Positions 6,532-13,094 of a DNA stretch of 13,721 nt are shown piece by piece. The position numbers were made by a program, and so were the translations under genes. This DNA comes from an uncultured Collinsella sp. Lineage in GTDB: Bacteria > Actinomycetota > Coriobacteriia > Coriobacteriales > Coriobacteriaceae. The notes under the pieces were generated by a model, which worked only from the letters and a program-made list of their open reading frames with translations, did not search any database and was not told the origin of the DNA. Position 1 is the first letter of the stretch; the number at the start of each line of letters is the position of its first letter. The stretch is from assembly GCA_902478825.1 (NCBI GenBank), contig CABSMK010000034.1, forward strand, positions 1 through 13,721, written 5' to 3'.

Positions 6532-7557
6532 TTACTTGCTGGGGTCGATTATATATTTACCCATGGCACGCAGAGCTGGGTCTGACAGGATGGCGCCGAG
6601 TTCGTCGAGGGAAGCCACCTTGGCGACCATCGAGGATACGTCGAGCCTGCCAGAGTCGATGAGCTCGAGCGCGCGACGCTGCGTATAAGGGTTGATGTAG
6701 GACGAAGTAAGCACAAGCTCCTTCTGGAAGACCTCGAAGGGCTTGACGGTGATTGTCTCATCGGGCTTGGTGAGGCCGAACATCATGACCGTAGCCTTGT
6801 GGCCGGCGATCTGGATGGCCTGCTCGATGGTGACGGGCTTGCCAACACACTCGATAACGACATCGACGTTGCCGACGCCCTCCTGCTTCAGGCGGGCCGG
6901 GACGTCCTCGTGGATGGAATCAATTGCCAGGTCGGCGCCGAGTTTGAGCGCAACCTCGCGCTTGCCTTCGACGGGCTCGAGCAAGACAACCTTGGTGGCG
7001 CCGGCGTTTTTAGCAAGCTGCATCATGAGCAGACCGATCATGCCACCGCCGATAACGACAGCTGTGCTGCCGGGCTTGATGTTGCACATATCGATGCCGT
7101 GCAGGCAGCAGGCGACGGGCTCGGTCATAGCACCCTGCTCAAAGCTGGTGTGATCGCCCAACTTGTAAACTTGCTGCATATCGACGGAGCAGTACTCGGC
7201 AAAGCCGCCGTTAACAGTGGTGCCGTAACCGGTCATATGCTCGCAGTAGTGGTTGATTCCGTCGCGGCAGGGTTCGCAGCAGCCGCAGGGATGGTTTGGG
7301 TCGATGCACACGCGATCGCCCGGTTTAAAGCCAGCGACGTCGCTGCCCACGGCCTCGACAACGCCCGCAAACTCATGACCAAGGATCGTGGGCGGGGTAA
7401 CGTCGGCTGCACCCTTGTCGCCTTCATAGATATGAACGTCGGTACCGCAGACGCCGCAAGCTTTGACGTTGATCAGAACGTCGCGCCTGCCCACGGCCGG
7501 CTTTGCCGATTCCTCGACTCTGAGGTCGTGCTTTCCATAGAAGACCGCGCTTTTCAT
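6532..7557 (-). CDS. Zinc-dependent medium-chain alcohol/polyol dehydrogenase
   Basis: A 341-residue cytoplasmic NAD(P)-dependent oxidoreductase of the medium-chain (MDR) family, closest in look to sorbitol, threonine and butanediol dehydrogenases. Catalytic zinc ligands are C37 (GVCGTDVHIY), H61 and E62 (GHEFAG), with E146 in MTEPVACCLHG. The structural zinc lobe is intact with C91, C94, C97 and C105. The Rossmann loop is GGGMIG at 170-175. The start ATG at 7557 has AAGGAG five bases upstream. It is the first gene of the minus-strand pair and is read from a promoter with a TTGTCT -35 and a TATACT -10. Because that promoter overlaps an operator shared in type with the PTS side, I infer that it acts on a product of the imported alpha-glucoside, for example a polyol aglycone. 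Substrate specificity cannot be read from sequence. Confidence 0.9.
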   Translation of the reverse strand: MKSAVFYGKHDLRVEESAKPAVGRRDVLINVKACGVCGTDVHIYEGDKGAADVTPPTILGHEFAGVVEAVGSDVAGFKPGDRVCIDPNHPCGCCEPCRDGINHYCEHMTGYGTTVNGGFAEYCSVDMQQVYKLGDHTSFEQGAMTEPVACCLHGIDMCNIKPGSTAVVIGGGMIGLLMMQLAKNAGATKVVLLEPVEGKREVALKLGADLAIDSIHEDVPARLKQEGVGNVDVVIECVGKPVTIEQAIQIAGHKATVMMFGLTKPDETITVKPFEVFQKELVLTSSYINPYTQRRALELIDSGRLDVSSMVAKVASLDELGAILSDPALRAMGKYIIDPSK

Positions 7558-7593
7558 GGTGACTCCTTAACGTGGCGGTGAATGTTGTAATGA

Positions 7594-7622
7594 AGTATAG
7601 GTATGTCTATAGATATAGACAA
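7594..7622 (-). promoter_or_regulatory. Promoter of the dehydrogenase/gntR operon
   Basis: Read on the minus strand, TTGTCT (7622-7617) is a -35 box and TATACT (7599-7594) a -10 box, separated by exactly 17 bases. The palindromic operator at 7604-7621 covers the spacer and most of the -35 box, as expected for repression. Confidence 0.7.
7604..7621. promoter_or_regulatory. Operator-like palindrome O1 (TGTCTATA-GA-TATAGACA)
   Basis: Perfect eight-base arms flank a two-base centre. It shares TAGACAAG (7616-7623) with the next site at 7630-7637, 14 bases on. The likely ligand is the GntR/HutC regulator encoded by the same operon. Confidence 0.65.
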
Positions 7623-7626
7623 GCAC

Positions 7627-7638
7627 ATCTAGACAAGT
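7627..7638. promoter_or_regulatory. Operator-like site O2 (ATCTAGACAAGT)
   Basis: This 12-mer is an exact inverted copy of 7754-7765. It contains a CTAGAC core like the GTCTAGAC core of known HutC-family operators. It lies just upstream of the -35 box of the dehydrogenase promoter. Confidence 0.6.
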
Positions 7639-7753
7639 AGAAAAGAAATTTTAAATGCAGCCATAAGGTATGTCAGATTTAGCAGGCAAAACACTGGACT
7701 CATACCGTTTACGGCCAACAATCAACCGTTTAGCGACCGTAGTATTTATGCTA

Positions 7754-7768
7754 ACTTGTCTAGATAAG
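7754..7768. promoter_or_regulatory. Operator-like site O3 (ACTTGTCTAGATAAG)
   Basis: A near-palindrome (CTTGTCTAGATAAG) whose first 12 bases (7754-7765) are the exact reverse complement of O2. It abuts the extended -10 box of the PTS promoter, a position where a bound protein would block RNA polymerase. Confidence 0.65.
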
Positions 7769-7777
7769 TGATATGAT
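7769..7777 (+). promoter_or_regulatory. Extended -10 promoter of the PTS/GH4 genes
   Basis: TG-A-TATGAT matches an extended -10 element (TGnTATAAT). No good -35 box lies 17 bases upstream, which is usual for extended -10 promoters. It would give a leader of about 130 bases before the PTS start. Confidence 0.55.
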
Positions 7778-7914
7778 AAAAATAGAAGCGCAAGAAGTCA
7801 GGGAAGCGGGCCCACCCGTCCTATTGCACGAGGTACACGCAAACGGCGCGTCTGCGGTCTCGAGTGAAGCCAAAACCGCAGTCGCTCCGAATGAAGAGAG
7901 GGGGATTCCCCGTC

Positions 7915-9522
7915 ATGATGCAAAAGATACAACGTTTCGGCGGTGCAATGTACACGCCTGCAATTCTTTTCGCATTTTCCGGAATCGTCGTCGGCCTGGG
8001 TACGTTGTTTACCACCGAGGCGATCTTTGGCGAGATGGCCACTGCGGGCCATCTTTGGTTTGATTGCTGGAATGTGCTGCTCCAGGGTGGTTGGACGCTC
8101 TTTAACCAGATGCCGTTGCTGTTTTGCGTAGCGTTGCCAATCTCGCTCGCGAACAAGCAGAACGCTCGCTGCTGCATGGAGGCTTTGGCCATCTACCTTA
8201 CCTTCAACTACTTTGTTAGCACAATCTTGGGGCAGTGGGGCCCTGTCTTTGGGGTCGACTACTCTGTCGAGGCGGGCAGCGGTACTGGTCTTGCCACTAT
8301 CGCAAGCATCAAAACGCTTGATATGGGCATCATGGGCGCGCTCATTATCTCTGGTATCGCCACGATGCTGCATAATAAGTTCTTCGACACCGAGCTCCCC
8401 GAGTGGTTGGGCGTGTTCTCGGGTTCCGTGTTCATCTATATGATCGGTTTCTTCGTTATGGTTCCGGTCGCTCTTATCGCCTGCCTGGTGTGGCCGCATG
8501 TTCAGGCTGCTATCTCTGCCTTCCAGGGATTCATCCTTTCCGCCGGTACGTTTGGCGTGGGTGTCTTTGCTTTCTTCGAGCGCGTGCTGATCCCTACAGG
8601 CCTGCACCACTTTATCTATACGCCGTTCTATTACGACAACGCGGCGGTCAACGGCGGCATCTTTGCTGCTTGGGCCAATATCCTGCCCCAACTGGCTGCC
8701 GATCCGAGCATTGCTCTTAAGGATGCCGCACCCTGGGCTGCCTATACCTGCCCTGGTTGGACTAAGGTCTTCGGCTCGCTTGGCGTCGCCATTGCGTTTT
8801 ATATGACCGCCAAACCCGAGCGCAAGCAGCGCGTCAAGGCTCTGCTGATCCCGGTCACCCTTACCGCTATGCTTTGCGGTATCACCGAGCCGCTTGACTT
8901 CACCTTCCTGTTCATCGCGCCCGGCCTGTTCGTCGTCCACTGCGTGCTCGGAGCGCTCGGCTGCATGGCTCAAAACCTCCTTGGCGTCGTGGGTATCTTC
9001 GACGGCGGCATCATCTCGATGCTCTCGTGGGACTGGCTGCCCCTTTGGGCCGCACACGGTCTGCAGTACGCCATCTCCATCCTTGTCGGTCTGTGCTTTA
9101 CCGCCCTTTGGGTCGTGGTCTTCCGTTTCCTGATCGTCAAGTTCGACTTTAAGACCCCCGGTCGCGAGGATGACGATGTTGAGGTCGAGCTCAAGTCCAA
9201 GGCCGACTACAAGCAAAAGCAGGGCGGTGCTGCTGGCAAATCGGTCGCCCAGAGTAAAGATGACGAGCGCTTGGTGCTTGCCGAGAACATCCTCGATCTG
9301 CTCGGTGGCGCGGATAACATCATCGATGTAACTAACTGCGCTACCCGTCTGCGCGTTAACGTCAAGGACAAGAGCGTCGTTGCGCCCGAGGCTTCCTTCA
9401 AGGCGATCGGTACGCATGGCTTGGTGGTCCAAGGCCAGTCAATCCAGGTCATCATCGGCCTTACCGTCCCGCAGGTTCGCGAAAAGTTCGAGAGTCTTCT
9501 GAAGTTCGAGAGTCTTCTGTAA
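7915..9522 (+). CDS. PTS alpha-glucoside (maltose-type) transporter subunit EIICB
   Basis: A 535-residue membrane permease that imports an alpha-glucoside and phosphorylates it at carbon 6. Residues 1-430 are the EIIC channel with about ten hydrophobic segments. IQRFGGAMYTPAILFAFSGI, the LIPTGLHHFIY loop and GITEPLDFTFLFIAP are typical of the GlvC/AglA/MalX group within the glucose family. Residues about 448-535 form the EIIB domain with the phosphorylated cysteine C475 in NCATRLR. No EIIA domain is fused or nearby, so a general glucose-type EIIA must donate phosphate. ATG 7915 (or 7918) is preferred because GAGAGGGGG lies just upstream; the longer GTG frame from 7864 adds a non-family basic extension. 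The last six codons are a duplication (KFESLL twice). Substrate could be maltose, trehalulose-type sucrose isomers or a glucosyl-polyol. Confidence 0.92.
   Translation: MMQKIQRFGGAMYTPAILFAFSGIVVGLGTLFTTEAIFGEMATAGHLWFDCWNVLLQGGWTLFNQMPLLFCVALPISLANKQNARCCMEALAIYLTFNYFVSTILGQWGPVFGVDYSVEAGSGTGLATIASIKTLDMGIMGALIISGIATMLHNKFFDTELPEWLGVFSGSVFIYMIGFFVMVPVALIACLVWPHVQAAISAFQGFILSAGTFGVGVFAFFERVLIPTGLHHFIYTPFYYDNAAVNGGIFAAWANILPQLAADPSIALKDAAPWAAYTCPGWTKVFGSLGVAIAFYMTAKPERKQRVKALLIPVTLTAMLCGITEPLDFTFLFIAPGLFVVHCVLGALGCMAQNLLGVVGIFDGGIISMLSWDWLPLWAAHGLQYAISILVGLCFTALWVVVFRFLIVKFDFKTPGREDDDVEVELKSKADYKQKQGGAAGKSVAQSKDDERLVLAENILDLLGGADNIIDVTNCATRLRVNVKDKSVVAPEASFKAIGTHGLVVQGQSIQVIIGLTVPQVREKFESLLKFESLL
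9484..9519 (+). repeat. Perfect 18-bp tandem duplication at the 3' end of the PTS gene
   Basis: AAGTTCGAGAGTCTTCTG occurs at 9484-9501 and again at 9502-9519, immediately followed by TAA. It duplicates KFESLL in frame, so the protein is six residues longer than the parental form. Confidence 0.95.
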
Positions 9523-9540
9523 ACCATCGTCCATCGAAAC

Positions 9541-9580
9541 AATCGGCCTTGCAGAGCCGGTATGCACCGCAAGGCCGATT
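9541..9580 (+). other. 12-bp perfect hairpin between the PTS and GH4 genes
   Basis: AATCGGCCTTGC (9541-9552) pairs exactly with GCAAGGCCGATT (9569-9580) around 16 bases. It starts 18 bases after the PTS stop. No T-run follows (CTAGAGAT), so it is probably a leaky terminator or an mRNA-protecting hairpin that sets different levels for the two genes. Confidence 0.6.
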
Positions 9581-9677
9581 CTAGAGATAAAAAACTCCAC
9601 TTCTAGGTAACAGTTCCAAACCGTACAGGCCGCGTGCGGGGATGGATTGAGCAAGCGGCCAGAATGAGGAGGACATC

Positions 9678-11021
9678 ATGTCCAAGAAAAACTATGCCGT
9701 GACCATTGCCGGCGGTGGCTCTACCTTCACTCCGGGCATCGCTCTGATGCTGCTTGAGGAGCGCGACCGCTTCCCGGTCAACAAGGTGACCTTCTACGAC
9801 AACAACGCCGAGCGCCAGGAGACCGTGGCCAAGGCCTGCGAGATCTACTTCCATGAGAACGCTCCCGAGGTTGAGTTCAACTACACCACCGACCCCGAGA
9901 CCGCATTCACCGGGACCGACTTCGTCCTTGCTCACATCCGCGTCGGCCTGTACGCCATGCGTGAGCTCGACGAGAAGATTCCTCTCAAGTACGGCTGCGT
10001 TGGCCAAGAGACCTGCGGCGCCGGCGGTATCGCCTACGGCATGCGCTCCATCGGCGGCGTCATCGAGATCCTCGACTACATGGAGAAGTACAGCCCCAAC
10101 GCCTGGATGCTCAACTACTCCAACCCCGCGGCTATCGTCGCCGAGGCTTGCCGCGTGCTGCGCCCCAACAGCCGCATCATCAACATCTGCGACATGCCGA
10201 TCGACCTCATGGATAAGATGAGCCGTATGTGCGGCATCAAGGATCGTCGCGAGCTGCAGTATAGCTACTACGGCCTCAACCACTTTGGTTGGTGGAGCAA
10301 GATCTACGACAAGGACGGCAACGACCTCATGCCGCAGATTAAGGAGCACATGGCTAAGAACGGCTACCTGGACGGCATCGAGCACGAGGCCGGTAAGGAG
10401 CAGCATGTCGAGGAGAGCTGGATTCACACCTTCGGCAAGGCCAAGGATGTCTATGCTGTCGATCCCGAGACGATTCCCAATACCTACCTCAAGTATTACC
10501 TGTACCCGGACTATGTCGTCGAGACGTCTGACCCCAACTACACTCGCGCCAATGAGGTTATGGACGGCCGCGAGAAGAAGGTCTTTGGCGCTTGCCGCGA
10601 CATCATCGCCAAGGGTACTGCCAAGGACGGCGGCTTTGAGCCAGATGTACATGCCAACTACATCGTCGACCTTGCCTGCGCGCTGGCCGAGAACACGCTC
10701 GAGCGCTTCCTGCTGATCGTCCCCAACGATGGCGCTGTGCCCAACTTCGACCCGACGGCCATGGTCGAGGTGCCTTGCATCGTCGGTTCCAACGGCTTTG
10801 AGAAGATCTGCCAGGGCCCGATTCCGCAGTTCCAGAAGGGCCTGATGGAGCAGCAGGTTTCCGTCGAGAAGCTCGTTGTCCAGGCTTGGGTCGAGGGCAG
10901 CTACCAGAAGCTCTGGCAGGCGCTCACGCTCTCCAAGACCATTCCTTCGGCGAGCGTTGCCAAGCAGATCCTGGACGAGCTCATCGAGGCCAACAAGGAT
11001 TTCTGGCCCGAGCTTAAGTAA
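9678..11021 (+). CDS. 6-phospho-alpha-glucosidase, glycoside hydrolase family 4
   Basis: A 447-residue cytoplasmic enzyme that hydrolyses alpha-glucoside 6-phosphates to glucose 6-phosphate and the aglycone, using NAD and Mn2+ in the redox-elimination mechanism of GH4. The N-terminal dinucleotide loop is AGGGSTFTPG (11-20). CDMP at 171-174 is the motif that marks the alpha-specific (GlvA/MalH/AglB) branch. C171 and H202 (GLNHFGWW) are the expected metal ligands, D172 the expected acid, and Y270 (IPNTYLKYY) the likely equivalent of the catalytic base tyrosine in GlvA. Length matches the family. AGGAGG lies about seven bases before the ATG. It is 155 bases after the PTS gene on the same strand. 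Gene names glvA, malH or aglB would all fit, so none is chosen. Confidence 0.94.
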   Translation: MSKKNYAVTIAGGGSTFTPGIALMLLEERDRFPVNKVTFYDNNAERQETVAKACEIYFHENAPEVEFNYTTDPETAFTGTDFVLAHIRVGLYAMRELDEKIPLKYGCVGQETCGAGGIAYGMRSIGGVIEILDYMEKYSPNAWMLNYSNPAAIVAEACRVLRPNSRIINICDMPIDLMDKMSRMCGIKDRRELQYSYYGLNHFGWWSKIYDKDGNDLMPQIKEHMAKNGYLDGIEHEAGKEQHVEESWIHTFGKAKDVYAVDPETIPNTYLKYYLYPDYVVETSDPNYTRANEVMDGREKKVFGACRDIIAKGTAKDGGFEPDVHANYIVDLACALAENTLERFLLIVPNDGAVPNFDPTAMVEVPCIVGSNGFEKICQGPIPQFQKGLMEQQVSVEKLVVQAWVEGSYQKLWQALTLSKTIPSASVAKQILDELIEANKDFWPELK

Positions 11022-11060
11022 GGACTACTGTCTAGAACCTCACGCATCTCTGCTTCATTT

Positions 11061-11104
11061 GCGCCGCCGCGGTGTCCGGATTCGCCCGGATGCTGCGGCG
11101 GCGC
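11061..11104. terminator. Long GC-rich hairpin between the GH4 gene and ychF
   Basis: GCGCCGCCGC (11061-11070) pairs with GCGGCGGCGC (11095-11104), and inside it TCCGG pairs with CCGGA across a symmetric internal loop. It lies 40 bases after the GH4 stop. Only weakly T-containing sequence (TATACTTATG) follows, so it is a probable but non-classical terminator. The TATACT at 11105-11110 could also be the ychF -10 box. Confidence 0.5.
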
Positions 11105-11147
11105 TATACTTATGAGGTTTGAAGTACCTGTACCAAAAGGAGCTGTC

Positions 11148-12224
11148 GTGTCCCTTTCCATCGGTATCGTGGGCCTGCCCAACGTGGGCAAGTCGACGCT
11201 GTTCACCGCGCTTACCAAAAAGACCGGCCTTGCCGCCAACTATCCGTTTGCCACGATCGACCCCAACGTGGGTATCGTCGATGTGCCCGATAGCCGCCTG
11301 CAAAAGCTCGCCGACATCGTCAACCCCGGTCGCATTGTGCCGGCGACGGTCGAGTTTGTCGACATCGCAGGTCTGGTGAAGGGCGCTAACGAGGGCGAGG
11401 GCCTGGGCAATCAGTTCTTGGCAAACATCCGCGAGACCGACGCTATCTGCGAGGTCGTGCGCTACTTTAAGGACCCCAACGTCATGCGTGAGGTGGGCCG
11501 CACGGGCGAGTTCGTCGACCCTGCCGGTGACGCCGACACCATCATGACCGAGCTCATCCTGGCCGACATGGGCACGCTCGAGAAGCAGCTGCCCAAGCTC
11601 GAGAAGGAGGCCAAGCGCGACAAGGAGCTCATGCCCAAGTTCGAGGTGGCCAAGCGCCTGCTTGCCTGGCTCAACGAGGGCAAGCGCGCCGCATCCATGG
11701 AGATGACTGACGAGGAGCGTGCCGCCGCCAAGGGCCTGTTCCTGCTCACCATGAAGCCCATCCTGTATGTGGCCAACGTGGACGAGGATATGCTTAACGA
11801 GGACCTGGCGCCCATCGATGGCGTCAAGCCGCTGCCGATCTGCGCCAAGATCGAGGCAGAGCTTTCCGAGCTCGATCCCGAGGACGCCGCCGACTACCTG
11901 GAGAGCCTGGGCCTGGAGCAGCCCGGTCTGGACGTGCTCGCGCAGGCGGCCTATAAGCTGCTCGGCCTGCAGTCGTTCTTTACGGCTGGCGAGATGGAGG
12001 TCAAGGCCTGGACGGTTCGTCAGGGCGCGACCGCCCCGCAGGCCGCCGGCGTCATCCACACCGATTTTGAACGCGGCTTTATTAAGGCCGAGGTCATTGG
12101 CTACGACGACTACATCGAGCTCGGCGGCGAGCAGGGCGCCAAGGCCGCCGGCAAGCTGCGTATTGAGGGCAAGGACTATGTCATGGCCGATGGCGACGTC
12201 GTGCACTTCCGCTTTAACGTGTAA
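11148..12224 (+). CDS. ychF: Redox-regulated ATPase YchF (OLA1/Obg-like)
   Basis: A 358-residue cytoplasmic P-loop ATPase of the Obg-related OLA1/YchF family, a conserved protein linked to ribosomes and stress responses. The P-loop is GLPNVGKS at residues 9-16. The base-recognition motif is NVDE (N210-E213) instead of NKxD, the change that gives YchF its preference for ATP. A coiled-coil region (about 130-190, Lys/Glu-rich) and a C-terminal TGS domain (VIHTDFERGFIKAEVI through the end) complete the family layout. GTG at 11148 is chosen because AAAAGGAG lies five bases upstream and translation starts at the normal N-terminus (MSLSIGIVGLP). The ATG at 11112 adds 12 residues and has no ribosome site. 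It is followed after 11 bases by a small membrane protein gene. Confidence 0.97.
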   Translation: MSLSIGIVGLPNVGKSTLFTALTKKTGLAANYPFATIDPNVGIVDVPDSRLQKLADIVNPGRIVPATVEFVDIAGLVKGANEGEGLGNQFLANIRETDAICEVVRYFKDPNVMREVGRTGEFVDPAGDADTIMTELILADMGTLEKQLPKLEKEAKRDKELMPKFEVAKRLLAWLNEGKRAASMEMTDEERAAAKGLFLLTMKPILYVANVDEDMLNEDLAPIDGVKPLPICAKIEAELSELDPEDAADYLESLGLEQPGLDVLAQAAYKLLGLQSFFTAGEMEVKAWTVRQGATAPQAAGVIHTDFERGFIKAEVIGYDDYIELGGEQGAKAAGKLRIEGKDYVMADGDVVHFRFNV

Positions 12225-12235
12225 GGACGACGCGC

Positions 12236-12619
12236 ATGTTTAAATATGGCAAAAAAGCTGGCTACATGGGTATTGCGCTGCTCGTACTTGCGGTGATTCC
12301 GCTGGTGGTTGCAGCGTGTGTTATCCCCAACATTGGCCCCGAGGTGGCAACGAAGTTTAACGCAGCCGGCGAGGTGACGCGCTGGGGTAAGAGCTACGAG
12401 CTGCTGGCACTGCCGGTGCTCAACCTGCTGCTGAGCGTGGCGACGTACTTTACGGCAGGACGCCAGGCTAAAAACAATGATGACTCCGCCTCCATGGCGC
12501 GCATCGTGTGCGAGCGCTACCTGCGCAACGGTTGCATCACGGGTGTGTTCCTCAACGTGATCAACGTCTACTTTATGTATTCGGCGATTACCGGTATGGG
12601 CTTTGGCCTGGGCTTTTAG
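12236..12619 (+). CDS. Small DUF1648-like membrane protein
   Basis: A 127-residue protein with three hydrophobic segments at about 10-31, 55-73 and 103-122. Between the first two, PNIGPEVATKFNAAGEVTRW resembles the core of DUF1648 (SdpI-type proteins: a Pro-rich segment, then H/K-F-N-x-x-G-x-x-x-x-W). That similarity is from memory and partial. The ATG lies 11 bases after the ychF stop, and its ribosome site (AAGGAC) overlaps that stop, so the two are probably co-transcribed. No function is assigned. In SdpI itself a related domain gives immunity to a peptide toxin, but nothing here indicates that role. Confidence 0.75.
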   Translation: MFKYGKKAGYMGIALLVLAVIPLVVAACVIPNIGPEVATKFNAAGEVTRWGKSYELLALPVLNLLLSVATYFTAGRQAKNNDDSASMARIVCERYLRNGCITGVFLNVINVYFMYSAITGMGFGLGF

Positions 12620-12628
12620 CTTGCGCCT

Positions 12629-13018
12629 TTAGGCAACGAGCCTGCACGCATATTCGATGGCTGCTGCGAGGCCGCCGCTCGATCGTGGTTGAAAGACTAC
12701 ATCGGCGGCGGCCTCGTTTTCGTATCCGGCACCGCGAAGGCAGAGCGCGATACCGGCTTCCAGGAGAAGGGGCAGGCCACGTTGACTGGTTGCGATTACG
12801 GCAGCCTGATTGAGCGAGCAGCTGTGCGCTTGGCATTGGATGGCAAGTTCACCTTGCGCCGGGCAAGGGGCCAGAACGGCGGCGACGCGACTTGATAGCA
12901 ATGCAAATGCTGTGCGCTCATCGGGCGAAAGGTATTCTGCTTCAACGACGACGAGCTTGGGCGGCGCGCTGTTTGTGCGAAGCGTGGCTCGGTACATGCG
13001 GACCGAAGAACCCGACAT
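12629..13018 (-). CDS. Small protein resembling a catalytically degenerate HAD-type domain
   Basis: A 129-residue minus-strand frame. ATG at 13018 is chosen over an upstream ATG at 13042 because AGGAG lies six bases before it. Residues about 17-28 (KLVVVEAEYLS) sit like HAD motif I, but with E-x-E where D-x-D is expected. The C-terminal part aligns without gaps to the end of Cof-type HAD phosphatases: GLPLLLEAGIALCL at the DLPMLEAAGIGVAM position, then EAAADVVF and GGLAAAIEYA. The GDxxND acidic residues are replaced (ATSQRG) and there is no cap domain. I infer a dead or minimal HAD fold; a standard search could easily miss it. It is divergent from an XRE regulator and its promoter region holds a 24-bp palindrome. 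The 3' end lies nine bases from the convergent DUF1648-like gene. Confidence 0.6.
   Translation of the reverse strand: MSGSSVRMYRATLRTNSAPPKLVVVEAEYLSPDERTAFALLSSRVAAVLAPCPAQGELAIQCQAHSCSLNQAAVIATSQRGLPLLLEAGIALCLRGAGYENEAAADVVFQPRSSGGLAAAIEYACRLVA
12668..12725 (+). terminator. Possible plus-strand terminator inside the convergent HAD-like gene
   Basis: GAGGCCGCCG (12668-12677) pairs exactly with CGGCGGCCTC (12716-12725), followed by GTTTTCG. It could end transcription of the ychF operon. The 38-base loop is long and the sequence is also coding on the other strand, so the call is weak. Confidence 0.35.
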
Positions 13019-13041
13019 AGAAAACTCCTGTGTATTCGGCA

Positions 13042-13065
13042 AAACGTAAACTATAGTTTACGTTT
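13042..13065. promoter_or_regulatory. Perfect 24-bp palindrome: likely operator of the XRE/HAD-like pair
   Basis: AAACGTAAACTA is followed immediately by its exact reverse complement. The centre contains TATAGT on both strands, a possible -10 box in each direction. The site lies 24 bases from the minus-strand start codon and 29 bases from the XRE start codon. An autoregulatory binding site for the XRE protein is the simplest reading. Confidence 0.75.
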
Positions 13066-13094
13066 ATGTTCGGCTCCATTTCAAACTCGGCTGC

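Larger units (their letters stand above)
7558..7914. promoter_or_regulatory. Divergent control region between dehydrogenase and PTS genes
   Basis: An AT-richer 357-base stretch with no gene. It holds the minus-strand promoter (7594-7622), operator-like palindromes (7604-7621, 7627-7638, 7754-7768), the plus-strand extended -10 (7769-7777) and a plus-strand leader of about 130 bases. In the leader, CTGCGGT (7852-7858) can pair with ACCGCAG (7875-7881), and GGGG/CCCC around ATT overlaps the PTS ribosome site. Confidence 0.75.

Noticed and set aside
7864..7914. GTG start extending the PTS permease
   Set aside because: The ribosome site and the family N-terminus both point to 7915 (or 7918).
7798..9432. 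544-residue minus-strand frame over the PTS gene
   Set aside because: It is antisense to a fully recognised permease; the translation is charged, repetitive and matches nothing, as expected of GC-rich shadow frames.
11112..11147. ATG start extending YchF by 12 residues
   Set aside because: No ribosome site; the GTG at 11148 has AAAAGGAG and gives the standard N-terminus.
12508..13049. Plus-strand frames overlapping the HAD-like gene
   Set aside because: They lack ribosome sites and recognisable motifs; the minus-strand frame has AGGAG, an upstream palindrome and an interpretable fold.
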